From Bacteroidales bacterium (lineage in GTDB: Bacteria > Bacteroidota > Bacteroidia > Bacteroidales > Bacteroidaceae), in contig JAATGU010000159.1 of assembly GCA_015654535.1 (NCBI GenBank), positions 1 through 51,174 on the forward strand: a stretch of DNA of 51,174 nt, in the 5' to 3' direction. Position 1 is the stretch's first letter, and each line of letters begins with the position of its first letter. Below, piece after piece: positions 1 to 7,318 of the stretch. The notes beneath the pieces are model-generated. The model was given only the letters and a program-made list of their open reading frames with translations, was not told where the DNA came from and ran no database searches. The position numbers were made by a program, and so were the translations under genes.

Positions 1-54
1 AATATAAAATGCTTTTTCATTTCATTGATATTTTAAATATAACTTCATGCTGTA

Positions 55-99
55 AAAAATCTATCTAGAAGAAAACAATGGGTTTAAAACCCATTGTTT
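55..99 (-). terminator. Probable terminator of the peptide operon
   Basis: A perfect 13-base inverted repeat (73-85 against 87-99, with AATGGG/CCCATT in the stem) lies just beyond the stop of the Cys-rich precursor on the minus strand. A run of six U would follow about 10 bases after the stem (A-run at 55-60 on the plus strand), a little far for a textbook intrinsic terminator. It is the natural 3' end of the minus-strand operon. Confidence 0.55.
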
Positions 100-121
100 G
101 TCTAGCTTCTTAATACTATAA

Positions 122-316
122 TTACCGACTTTTGCAATAGCCGTTAACACACCAGTTATAGGCTGGATAACAACAATCGACTGAATAAGAACATGTGTTG
201 CTGCTGCAAGGGGTACTATTACTATTTGCATTACCACCAAAGATTGACTTTAGCTGGTCTCTTGAAAGAACTTCCGTAGCTTCTAATTTAGCTACATTCA
301 AACGAATTTTTTTCAT
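122..316 (-). CDS. Double-glycine leader Cys-rich peptide precursor (knottin-like)
   Basis: Secreted peptide precursor of 64 residues. Residues 1-28 form a Bacteroidales-type leader ending in LSRDQLKSIFGG, the double-glycine site normally cut by C39 peptidases. The 36-residue core has six cysteines at 37, 42, 48, 49, 56 and 61, spacing C-x4-C-x5-CC-x6-C-x4-C. This C-C-CC-C-C order is that of many inhibitor-cystine-knot peptides. The core is rich in Asn, Ser and Tyr, so O- or S-glycosylation acceptors are available. It is the last gene of a minus-strand cluster encoding a disulfide-forming fusion protein and a glycosyltransferase, which fits a disulfide-bonded and perhaps glycosylated peptide. 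The leader and cysteine pattern are seen directly; cleavage, fold and activity are inferred. It could be a bacteriocin, a toxin-like effector or a signal. Confidence 0.8.
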   Translation of the reverse strand: MKKIRLNVAKLEATEVLSRDQLKSIFGGNANSNSTPCSSNTCSYSVDCCYPAYNWCVNGYCKSR

Positions 317-338
317 GTTTTATAAAATTAAAATTAAT

Positions 339-367
339 AAAAAAACTGCCATGCAACCTTTGCATGG
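339..367 (-). terminator. Intrinsic terminator or attenuator ahead of the precursor
   Basis: Read on the minus strand this is CCATGCAA-AGG-TTGCATGG followed by CAG and seven T: an 8-bp perfect stem with a U tract. It lies between the fusion-protein stop and the precursor start, and ends only about 22 bases before the precursor ATG. That leaves no room for a promoter after it, so precursor mRNA would have to come through read-through, or the hairpin belongs to the precursor's own 5' leader. Confidence 0.65.
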
Positions 368-394
368 AGATTCACTCGCTGTTCGCACTGCAGA

Positions 395-2035
395 TTAATC
401 AGAAAGCAAATATTTTAAATCGGAAACATTATATATTTCCGGTAATTGATGATCGTTGATAAAGATAGTCGGGGTGTAGGCAATTTTTTCAGACTCATTC
501 CATTTATTCATTTCCTTAATATTCTGAGACTGCTTTTCTAACTCTCCATTCATTGGATATTTTTGTGCGAATACATCATAATTTTTCTCATCCATCTTAT
601 ACCAGTCATCTAATGCTTTTCTGGTAAGAGATTCGTCTCCGATGTTGGCAATGGCGAGCAAATGTTGTACAGGCGGATTTTTATAATCGTTATCTTCCCC
701 CGAAGCTGTAAAAATAATTTGTACTTGTAGTTCCGGATTGTTTTCCAGAAGTTCTTCAATTACAGGATGTGCCAATGCGCATGGACCACAATAGGGATTA
801 CAAACCTTTATCAATTTTATTTTGCCGTCGGTATTCCCTAAAGTAATTCCCAATCCATCGGCTGATTTGTCAAGTTTTTTTTGTTTTTCAAGCAATGTCT
901 CAAAAACTTCGGGATTGTGCTTCAACCGGACAAGCTCTTGCTGGGCATGTTTACCCTCTTTTGATCTTTGCAGAGAAGGTATCAGCAACTGCACGGAAAG
1001 AAAAACAACGCCAAAACAAGTTGCAATAGCCAATGCCGCTGGAATCTCTTTTTGGGAGGGAATACTCAAAAAATGGCCACCTAAAGCTATTAAGAATTGC
1101 AATACCAAAGAGGCTTGCACCGTCAGACACATGGGACACCACTGTCGGGCGATTAGTCCCTGATAATAGAGCGAAAAGAATATATAGGGCAAAGCCAACA
1201 GGTTACATAAAGCGGCGACAGAGAGCATCGTAGCACCCGTCAGGCTTGTAGTCATAAGGGCAATGAGCATTCCACAAAAATAGGCGAATCCGATGGATGA
1301 CCAACTGATTCCCCAGATATGTGAGGCTTCAGAATTGAGGATAGCTCCACAATTGGTCTTCTTTCCACTATGGCAAACTTTCTGTAGAACCGGATTGTGT
1401 TGATCTACCTCGTAAAGCAACAATAAGGCTCCAGTGATAGTTCCTGCTAAAGTTACAAGAGCAAAACATATCGGGAAAAAAGAATTTAAAAATCCTTTCA
1501 TGAATGATGTGTAACCAATAATAAGAAGTAAAAGAATTGGCAATATCAAAGCGATGACAGTATTCCAGAAATTGCGCATTCGTTGCTCATTTCTTTTTTT
1601 TTCATACTCTGTTTCTCCCGAATCTGTATTGCTCTCAGCCAGCATTACATAACCGGTAAATAAATCATTAAAGTCATTTTTGCTTGTTTGTTCATTTTTT
1701 TTCTTTTCCGGATTGTACCAACTGATTTTCTGATTAGGTAGAAGCTCATTGATAATGCCAAATAGATTGTGCCCAGACTTATTGCCCTTAACTTGTACAA
1801 TGAAAGGTGTCGGGAAAGTATGAAAATTATTTGTTGTCGTTTTTAATCCCAGATTGGCAACTTTAAATATTCGCAATGTATCACTTATAGACAATAAACT
1901 CGGGTAGTCGGGATGTTCTGTAATTTTTTTCCTTAATGAGGTTGCTGTGACCTTCACCCTTAGTAATTGGCAGAACCGGATAGCAATTTCGTCGCAGTTT
2001 TGCATAGGTGATATAATACTCTTAAATATAGACAT
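395..2035 (-). CDS. C39-like / VKOR / thioredoxin fusion, disulfide-forming membrane protein
   Basis: Membrane oxidoreductase of 546 residues with three parts. Residues 1-135 resemble a C39 peptidase domain (Cys14, His89 in SGHN, and NP at 108-109 where active enzymes have DP). Residues 155-350 form a VKOR domain with several membrane helices, a loop cysteine pair (221 and 229) and the CPMC redox motif at 300-303. Residues 395-546 are a thioredoxin/DsbA-like domain with CGPC at 416-419. VKOR-DsbA fusions generate disulfides in extracytoplasmic proteins and pass electrons to quinone; here the likely client is the six-cysteine peptide encoded just downstream. The C39-like part may still cleave the double-glycine leader or only bind it, since its Asp position is Asn. 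No ABC transporter is fused or adjacent, so the export route is unknown. Confidence 0.85.
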   Translation of the reverse strand: MSIFKSIISPMQNCDEIAIRFCQLLRVKVTATSLRKKITEHPDYPSLLSISDTLRIFKVANLGLKTTTNNFHTFPTPFIVQVKGNKSGHNLFGIINELLPNQKISWYNPEKKKNEQTSKNDFNDLFTGYVMLAESNTDSGETEYEKKRNEQRMRNFWNTVIALILPILLLLIIGYTSFMKGFLNSFFPICFALVTLAGTITGALLLLYEVDQHNPVLQKVCHSGKKTNCGAILNSEASHIWGISWSSIGFAYFCGMLIALMTTSLTGATMLSVAALCNLLALPYIFFSLYYQGLIARQWCPMCLTVQASLVLQFLIALGGHFLSIPSQKEIPAALAIATCFGVVFLSVQLLIPSLQRSKEGKHAQQELVRLKHNPEVFETLLEKQKKLDKSADGLGITLGNTDGKIKLIKVCNPYCGPCALAHPVIEELLENNPELQVQIIFTASGEDNDYKNPPVQHLLAIANIGDESLTRKALDDWYKMDEKNYDVFAQKYPMNGELEKQSQNIKEMNKWNESEKIAYTPTIFINDHQLPEIYNVSDLKYLLSD

Positions 2036-2051
2036 AAGATTGATCTTTAAT

Positions 2052-2831
2052 TTATAGATACTTGGATATATAAATACTTTGTTGGATTTCTTCCTTAGAA
2101 CTTTGTTGAACGAGCATCAATTCCCTTTGGGTTTGTCGAATTTGATGTATAGACCTAATGCGACTGTTCATCCCTCGGGGATGAGACAGATGATAAAGAT
2201 TGCCAGGTGTTAATTCAACTCTCATTCCCAAATTCTTCCATCGCCAGAAACGCTCACCGTCCTCAGGTCCCCAACCATAGAAATTTTCATTCTCTTTCCC
2301 AGATTCGATATAGGCTTGTTTGTTAACCATAAAAGCACCACCTACAGCTTTATTACCATAAATCAAATGCATCTTTAAAATTTGTGAAGATAACATCTTC
2401 AGGCTTTGATTTTTCAAATATAAGTTTCTGATAGGCTCGGAGATGTCGTAGAAATGCCCGTCGAAAGGATAGATCATATCTACCTCATTCGTTCGGAGTC
2501 TTTCTATACTATACATAATCTGTTCTTTAGGTATGATGACATCAGAATCCCAGATCGTAATATAGGGAGTTATTGTCATCTCCGTCATCCTGTTTAGGTA
2601 TTTTGTCCTATAAAAGACAGGGTCGTGATCTTCAACGAAGCAATAATTAATCTTTCTATTGAGCATCTTTTCTATAACTCCATTATTGTATCTGTCCGCT
2701 TCTAACAGCAATATATTGGTTTCGAAGTGTCTTTGGATATATTTTACTGAAAGGAGCATATTTTCTAACCGGATTATAGTATCCAATCGTATAGGAATTA
2801 GAAATGTAAGATCTAATAAGTTCTGTTTCAT
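2052..2831 (-). CDS. Family 2-like GT-A glycosyltransferase with galactosyltransferase C-terminal motif
   Basis: Cytoplasmic glycosyltransferase of 259 residues. An N-terminal nucleotide-binding half ends in WDSDV (94-98), the DxD metal/nucleotide-sugar motif. A C-terminal half carries FYGWGPEDGERFW at about 184-196, typical of the Glyco_transf_7C region (WGxED), where the ED pair helps bind substrate. Length and lack of membrane helices suit a soluble enzyme acting on a small acceptor. It starts 4 bases after the LanC-like gene and is followed 16 bases later by the disulfide fusion gene, so it is co-transcribed with peptide-maturation genes. I infer that it glycosylates the precursor peptide; a role in surface polysaccharide synthesis is less likely because no other polysaccharide gene is nearby. 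Confidence 0.8.
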   Translation of the reverse strand: MKQNLLDLTFLIPIRLDTIIRLENMLLSVKYIQRHFETNILLLEADRYNNGVIEKMLNRKINYCFVEDHDPVFYRTKYLNRMTEMTITPYITIWDSDVIIPKEQIMYSIERLRTNEVDMIYPFDGHFYDISEPIRNLYLKNQSLKMLSSQILKMHLIYGNKAVGGAFMVNKQAYIESGKENENFYGWGPEDGERFWRWKNLGMRVELTPGNLYHLSHPRGMNSRIRSIHQIRQTQRELMLVQQSSKEEIQQSIYISKYL

Positions 2832-2835
2832 GAAA

Positions 2836-3948
2836 TTATTTTTTTGTTAGTTGTTGATAAACCAAGATAACTCCTGCAAGGCCAGAAAACAAACCTATAG
2901 TCGCATTTAATGTAACTTCATCTTTGGATACGTCATCCCATAGCTCGGATTGTATAATTTTATCTATGAGTATAGATCTCGGAAATTCTCTGTTGTTGAA
3001 TAGCATATTCTGAAGGATATATACGCCACATATACCATTTGCCAACAAAATATTTTTGTTTCTAAATTCTGTTTTAATCATAGAGACGTAGTCTAGTTCC
3101 TGTTTCAAACGCCCTACATAAGTATCCATTGATTCACTTTTGATATGGATATTCAATATTGATAGGGTAGATTGCAATTGCAAGCGATTTGATTGCAGTA
3201 TCGGATAGTTACTTGCAATCTTGGGATATATTTCATCGAATATTTTGTCAATTTTGTAGTTGTAAAATCCTAATTTATACACCAAGGTGAGTACATATAT
3301 ATAATTGGTAAGCAGATACTGGTTTATTGAATATGTTTGGGGTTCTGAAAATAATTCCTGATAATCATACAAATTCTGTATATTATTGATAGCTTTTATA
3401 ACTATAGACTCAAACAGGATCCTGTTGTTTTTTCTTAATCCCGGATGTTGAAGTCTAATACTGAAATAAAGTGCTGCTTCTAAAACGGGTTGTAGCATAT
3501 TGGAGAGACTAAGATTGGGATCAAGAAGCTGAAACCAGGTTGCATTATAGATTTTATCATCTAATTCGGATAAAATATAATTTATATTCCCTTTTTTGAA
3601 ACCCTTTTCAAGTAAATAATTCAATCCAAGACATACTCCTATCAGACCGTCTTCAAGGTCAATAACAGATTTATTGTTAAGCTGGTTTAAAATTGAATTT
3701 AATAGTTTGTCGGCAAATATTTTGTACCTACGACTTCCAGAGTCTCTTGCTTGATGATAGAAATAGATACACAATCCCATTTTTCCACAAAATAGGCCGA
3801 CAGGTAATTTATTGATATCTTTTGACATCACAAATTCATTAAACCGTTCTATCCGTCCTTCCATAATATCCATTACAGAATCACTTGATAAATTCTGTTT
3901 ATGAATTTGACCAATAATATCTTTGTTCATGTTAATTTCTGTTTTCAT
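2836..3948 (-). CDS. LanC-like protein, apparently without catalytic zinc site
   Basis: A 370-residue helical protein with the repeated Gly-rich helix starts of the LanC alpha/alpha barrel: CGKMGLCIYFYHQA, LEDGLIGVCLGL, LANGICGVYILQNM and NATIGLFSGLAGVIL. Classical LanC cyclases hold zinc with Cys, Cys and His in WCxG and CHG motifs; I see neither. It may therefore be a scaffold or peptide-binding relative rather than a lanthionine cyclase, and the cluster has no LanB or LanM dehydratase. It is the first gene of the peptide locus. The start at MKTEINMNK is the first ATG; a second in-frame Met lies six codons later. Family assignment rests on repeat pattern and context. Confidence 0.7.
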   Translation of the reverse strand: MKTEINMNKDIIGQIHKQNLSSDSVMDIMEGRIERFNEFVMSKDINKLPVGLFCGKMGLCIYFYHQARDSGSRRYKIFADKLLNSILNQLNNKSVIDLEDGLIGVCLGLNYLLEKGFKKGNINYILSELDDKIYNATWFQLLDPNLSLSNMLQPVLEAALYFSIRLQHPGLRKNNRILFESIVIKAINNIQNLYDYQELFSEPQTYSINQYLLTNYIYVLTLVYKLGFYNYKIDKIFDEIYPKIASNYPILQSNRLQLQSTLSILNIHIKSESMDTYVGRLKQELDYVSMIKTEFRNKNILLANGICGVYILQNMLFNNREFPRSILIDKIIQSELWDDVSKDEVTLNATIGLFSGLAGVILVYQQLTKK

Positions 3949-4059
3949 AGTAATTATATAGTTATCAATTATATATTATAATTGGCTGTCAACATTATCC
4001 ACGCCTTTTTCTCAAGCACGTCCACAAACTACAGCTATAACGACCGATACTGGCCCAAA

Positions 4060-4350
4060 TCATTTATATGCAGTGTTAAATGGATTCATAATAAAATATA
4101 AAGAAATTTCTTGTTGACCAAATAAATGGTTTAATGCTAAAAAGAAAATCAATACAATGAGAACTATTTCTTTACATATCGTTTTCATGATTTTTTGGCT
4201 TTGTTTTTTAGTTTCATTGTAGAACATGAGCGGATATAAATACATAAATTTCTTTTCCTGATAGGGTAAAAATAACCACATATGGACTTTGATATTTAAA
4301 GTAATAAATATCAGAGTATTGAATGCAAAAAATATGACATAAATCTTCAA
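4060..4350 (-). CDS. Possible small membrane protein, unrecognised
   Basis: I do not recognise this 96-residue ORF. It has two hydrophobic stretches: the first near the N terminus, the second after MKTICKEIV, which resembles a signal peptide ending before QQEISLYF. A shorter product starting at that internal Met would be a 42-residue secreted fragment. The surrounding DNA is very AT-rich and gene-poor, so this may be a remnant or a chance ORF. Confidence 0.25.
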   Translation of the reverse strand: MKIYVIFFAFNTLIFITLNIKVHMWLFLPYQEKKFMYLYPLMFYNETKKQSQKIMKTICKEIVLIVLIFFLALNHLFGQQEISLYFIMNPFNTAYK

Positions 4351-4660
4351 TTATTATCTCTTTACTACAATAATTAATTTTTGTTTCTTTCATAACATGC
4401 TATATTTATTCTCTATAGTGGCAAACATAACATGTTTTATTTACAATAAGGTCGAAAATTAGATTAATTAAGAGGAAAATAGCTTATAATTGAGTATATT
4501 AGTTTCAATTTAGATTAATCACGAATATGTGCATCATATTTAAAAAACATTTAAAAGAAAGCTCTACCCTAAAAAGAGTTGCAGTGAGCTGTTTTTGAGA
4601 CCAAGTCGTAAGACTTTATCAGTTGAAACAGACTGCAACTCTTTCTTCCTTTTACCTGAG
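4351..4660. other. Gene-free AT-rich interval with one structured element
   Basis: I see no ORF, tRNA or consensus promoter here. The interval is strongly AT-rich. Its only clear structure is the long inverted repeat at 4573-4644, described separately. Confidence 0.6.
4573..4644 (-). terminator. Long branched stem-loop, probable terminator of the SusCD operon
   Basis: A perfect 13-base inverted repeat (4573-4585 with 4632-4644, AAAGAGTTGCAGT and its complement) encloses a second pairing (CTGTTT at 4589 with AAACAG at 4626) and an inner hairpin AAGTC-GTAA-GACTT near 4603-4616. On the minus strand the outer arm ends in CTCTTTTT. It lies 17 bases after the last gene of the operon. The size and nested pairing are more elaborate than a plain terminator and could be a small structured RNA. 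Confidence 0.5.
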
Positions 4661-5533
4661 TTAGAATTCAGCTTCAATCATTACGGGAAAATGATCAGAA
4701 GGTAAATGGCCATATTGCATCTCATTTAATACACCATACTTATTTACATGAATGCCATCGGTGACGAATATATAATCTATCCTATTCTTCATGGGAGCAT
4801 CCAACTTAAATCCATTAACTGTTCCTTCCGTTCCATAAGGAGGCTGTTTGCTCAACGCTTTAGAATCTTTTAATAGTCCATCTGCCAATATAATCTGAAT
4901 GGGTTCATCAGATGGAACTGCGTTAAAATCACCTGTTACAAATACAAGGGCGTTACCTGCGATGGATTTTATCTTAGTCAATAACAATTTAGATGATTCC
5001 CGGCGGGCAATTTTTCCCTGATGATCATAATGGGAGTTGAAGAAAAAGAATTCACGACCGGATTTTTTCTCCCGAAACTTTGCCCAGGAACAAATGCGGT
5101 TACAACAGGTCGCATCCCAACCTTTTCCCGGCACATCCGGTGTTTCCGAATACCAGAAATCACCTTTGTCAAGTATTTCAAAACGCCCCGTTTTATAAAA
5201 GATTGCAGAATGTTCTCCATCCTCTTTACCATCATCTCTGCCTACACCGACATAAGTGTATCCATCAAGTTCTGCGATACCGTCCAGCATGTGTTTAAAA
5301 CCTTCCTGTGTTCCAAAAATGTCGAAATCATAGAAACGTATAAGGTTTTTCACCCTCTCTTTACGATTCGGCCAGGCATTCTCTCCATCCAATGGAGTAT
5401 CCATCCGTAGGTTGAATGTTGCTACATTTACTTTTATTTTACTTTTGGGAAACGCGTTCGGACCTTTAGCCTGCGCATTCGCACATCCTGCCAATAAAAG
5501 CACTGACAGGAGTATAGAAAATATTTTCTTCAT
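4661..5533 (-). CDS. Endonuclease/exonuclease/phosphatase-family lipoprotein
   Basis: Secreted, probably lipid-anchored metal-dependent phosphoesterase of about 290 residues. The start is at MKKIFSILL, because this gives a signal peptide with lipobox LLLAGC; the longer ORF adds nine unlikely residues. Motifs of the EEP fold in order are FNLR, FGTQEG (metal-binding Glu), NSHYDHQG, VTGDFNAVPSDEP, RIDYIFV and PSDHFPV (catalytic His). The family hydrolyses phosphodiesters or phosphomonoesters in nucleic acids, phospholipids, inositol phosphates or sphingomyelin; the substrate cannot be read from sequence. Its signal region overlaps the end of the upstream susD-like gene, so it is translationally linked to the uptake pair and probably acts on the imported substrate at the cell surface or in the periplasm. 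Confidence 0.88.
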   Translation of the reverse strand: MKKIFSILLSVLLLAGCANAQAKGPNAFPKSKIKVNVATFNLRMDTPLDGENAWPNRKERVKNLIRFYDFDIFGTQEGFKHMLDGIAELDGYTYVGVGRDDGKEDGEHSAIFYKTGRFEILDKGDFWYSETPDVPGKGWDATCCNRICSWAKFREKKSGREFFFFNSHYDHQGKIARRESSKLLLTKIKSIAGNALVFVTGDFNAVPSDEPIQIILADGLLKDSKALSKQPPYGTEGTVNGFKLDAPMKNRIDYIFVTDGIHVNKYGVLNEMQYGHLPSDHFPVMIEAEF

Positions 5534-5550
5534 ATAATTTATATATTTTA

Positions 5551-7308
5551 TTATTCCCAACCAGGATTTTGGGTTAGATTCGGATTCTTTACTATTACCA
5601 ATGCGGGAATCGGATAATAATACTGACGCCCATCTTCATACCATTTTCTTGGATCGTTATCAGACCAGGTCAGATAACCATGTGTACCTTCAGATAATGC
5701 CCGTTGAGTTCCCAAAGAAACATCAACCGGAGTACAGGAAGCAGGAAGACCAGTCGGTTTCCCTCCCTGATAGAAGATAACGTCGTCTGTTCCATCTTTA
5801 TCTAAATCCATTGGTGTATTCAGCGCGGGCACATAAATGCCAGTCCAGCGCATGGTCATCAACTCTCCACGTTTCCATCGTTTTAAATCTGTAAAACGGA
5901 AACCTTCCAAAGCCAGTTCTATCGAGCGTTCTCTGCGTATCTCTAAAATGGAAGCATCTGATATGTCAGGGAAGTAATTCTTTTGGAAATATGCATCAAT
6001 AGTTGTCGGTTTAGTAGTTAAACCACCAGTAATACCAGCCCGTGCGCGTAAAGCGCCAATTGTATTTTTCCAGTCTACATCCGTCAATGTTCCTAATTCA
6101 GCCTTTGCTTCGGCATAATTAAGCAATACCTCCGCATACCGGAATAAAGGAATAGCATTTGTGTTCAATGACCCGGAATCATAATAAGAGTCATCCAAAG
6201 AGAACTTTATCGGCTGATATCCGGTATAAGAATAACCGTTGAAGTTTGGAGCGGCAGGAAGGCCATCTCTTTTATAGCCGGGAGTACGTATAATCTGAGC
6301 CAAACGTTTATCACGGTTCTGACATTCATCGTAAAACGACATCGTTTCATAACCGGCTTTATCTGTAAACGGTGTGCCGTCAATGTTCAGGAAAGTATTG
6401 ATATATGCGCGAATCATACTGAAACGAGGTCCATAAGTGCCGGATGTCCAATACCAGTTTGCATCATTCAATACGGCCAGTTCTTTACTACAGCAACTTG
6501 CCAGCATAACTTCGCTTGTCACAGGATCGTCACTTGTGAAAAGCGTACGATAAGAAAGATCTGTTCCTTTTCCGGTATATAAAGAATAACCTGATTCCTT
6601 CATCACGGTTTCAGCAGCACTGGCTGCTTCCTGGTACCACTTATCCGCGGAGTCGGTAAGGCCTAATTCTGTATGATATTTGCGATAAGAAGCTTCAAAC
6701 AAACAAATCCGGGATTTCAAGGCATAAGCTACCCATTTAGTAACGAGTGAACCGGTGGCATCCTTTGTTGCACTGATATTTTCACAGGCAAAGTTCAAAT
6801 CCTCAAGTACTTTATCCATTACAACAGTCCGGGAATCACGAGGAGCAAATAACTGTTCATCATTTACGCCTAACGGTTTATCAATCCAGGGCACATCACC
6901 AAAACGGATGACCATATTATAGTAGAAATAGGCACGAAAGAAACGCGCCAAACCAATATAATTATTCCGGACAGACTCATCAACCGATTCATCTACACAA
7001 TTCGCAATAAAGTAATTGATATTCCGAAGATCACCCCAGGACCAGCCACTACTTGTTTCAGCGGAATAAGCGCCTTCACGTAAGAATGAGTCAAAGCTAT
7101 TGACTGCTCCATAATCACACATCTCATCCTTTTTATGTGCATCAGAAGCCGAAGGCAACATGTTGTAAAAGGAATATGAATATGTTTTCAATCCACTCTC
7201 CGTTCCAAAAATAACATCTTTTGATGCTGAGGCTTGTGGTTCCTCGTCCAAAGAACAAGACGAAAAAAAGCAGCTTAACAATAAAAATGAATATACTATT
7301 TTTTTCAT
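5551..7308 (-). CDS. RagB/SusD-family nutrient-binding outer-membrane lipoprotein
   Basis: Surface lipoprotein of 585 residues that caps the partner SusC channel and binds the nutrient. The N terminus MKKIVYSFLLLSCFFSSC is a type II signal peptide with acylated Cys. SusD landmarks include an N-terminal TPR-rich region (GLARFFRAYFYYNMVIRFGDVPW) and the C-terminal block PLFRYAEVLLNYAEAKAELG, RRERSIELALEGFRFTDLKRW and a terminal YYYPIPALVIVKNPNLTQNPGW. The gene starts 10 bases after the susC-like stop. The bound substrate is unknown; the locus lacks glycosidases. Confidence 0.95.
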   Translation of the reverse strand: MKKIVYSFLLLSCFFSSCSLDEEPQASASKDVIFGTESGLKTYSYSFYNMLPSASDAHKKDEMCDYGAVNSFDSFLREGAYSAETSSGWSWGDLRNINYFIANCVDESVDESVRNNYIGLARFFRAYFYYNMVIRFGDVPWIDKPLGVNDEQLFAPRDSRTVVMDKVLEDLNFACENISATKDATGSLVTKWVAYALKSRICLFEASYRKYHTELGLTDSADKWYQEAASAAETVMKESGYSLYTGKGTDLSYRTLFTSDDPVTSEVMLASCCSKELAVLNDANWYWTSGTYGPRFSMIRAYINTFLNIDGTPFTDKAGYETMSFYDECQNRDKRLAQIIRTPGYKRDGLPAAPNFNGYSYTGYQPIKFSLDDSYYDSGSLNTNAIPLFRYAEVLLNYAEAKAELGTLTDVDWKNTIGALRARAGITGGLTTKPTTIDAYFQKNYFPDISDASILEIRRERSIELALEGFRFTDLKRWKRGELMTMRWTGIYVPALNTPMDLDKDGTDDVIFYQGGKPTGLPASCTPVDVSLGTQRALSEGTHGYLTWSDNDPRKWYEDGRQYYYPIPALVIVKNPNLTQNPGWE

Positions 7309-7318
7309 ATTTCAGTAA

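Noticed and set aside
195..398. Plus-strand ORF opposite the peptide precursor
   Set aside because: It is antisense to the precursor and its upstream hairpin, and its product has no recognisable features.
122..3948. Ordinary lanthipeptide cluster
   Set aside because: There is no LanB or LanM dehydratase, the LanC-like protein shows no zinc motifs, and disulfide machinery is present instead.
3949..4059. Relic coding segment upstream of the LanC-like gene
   Set aside because: A short open plus-strand stretch exists, but it has no start, no family resemblance and no continuation.
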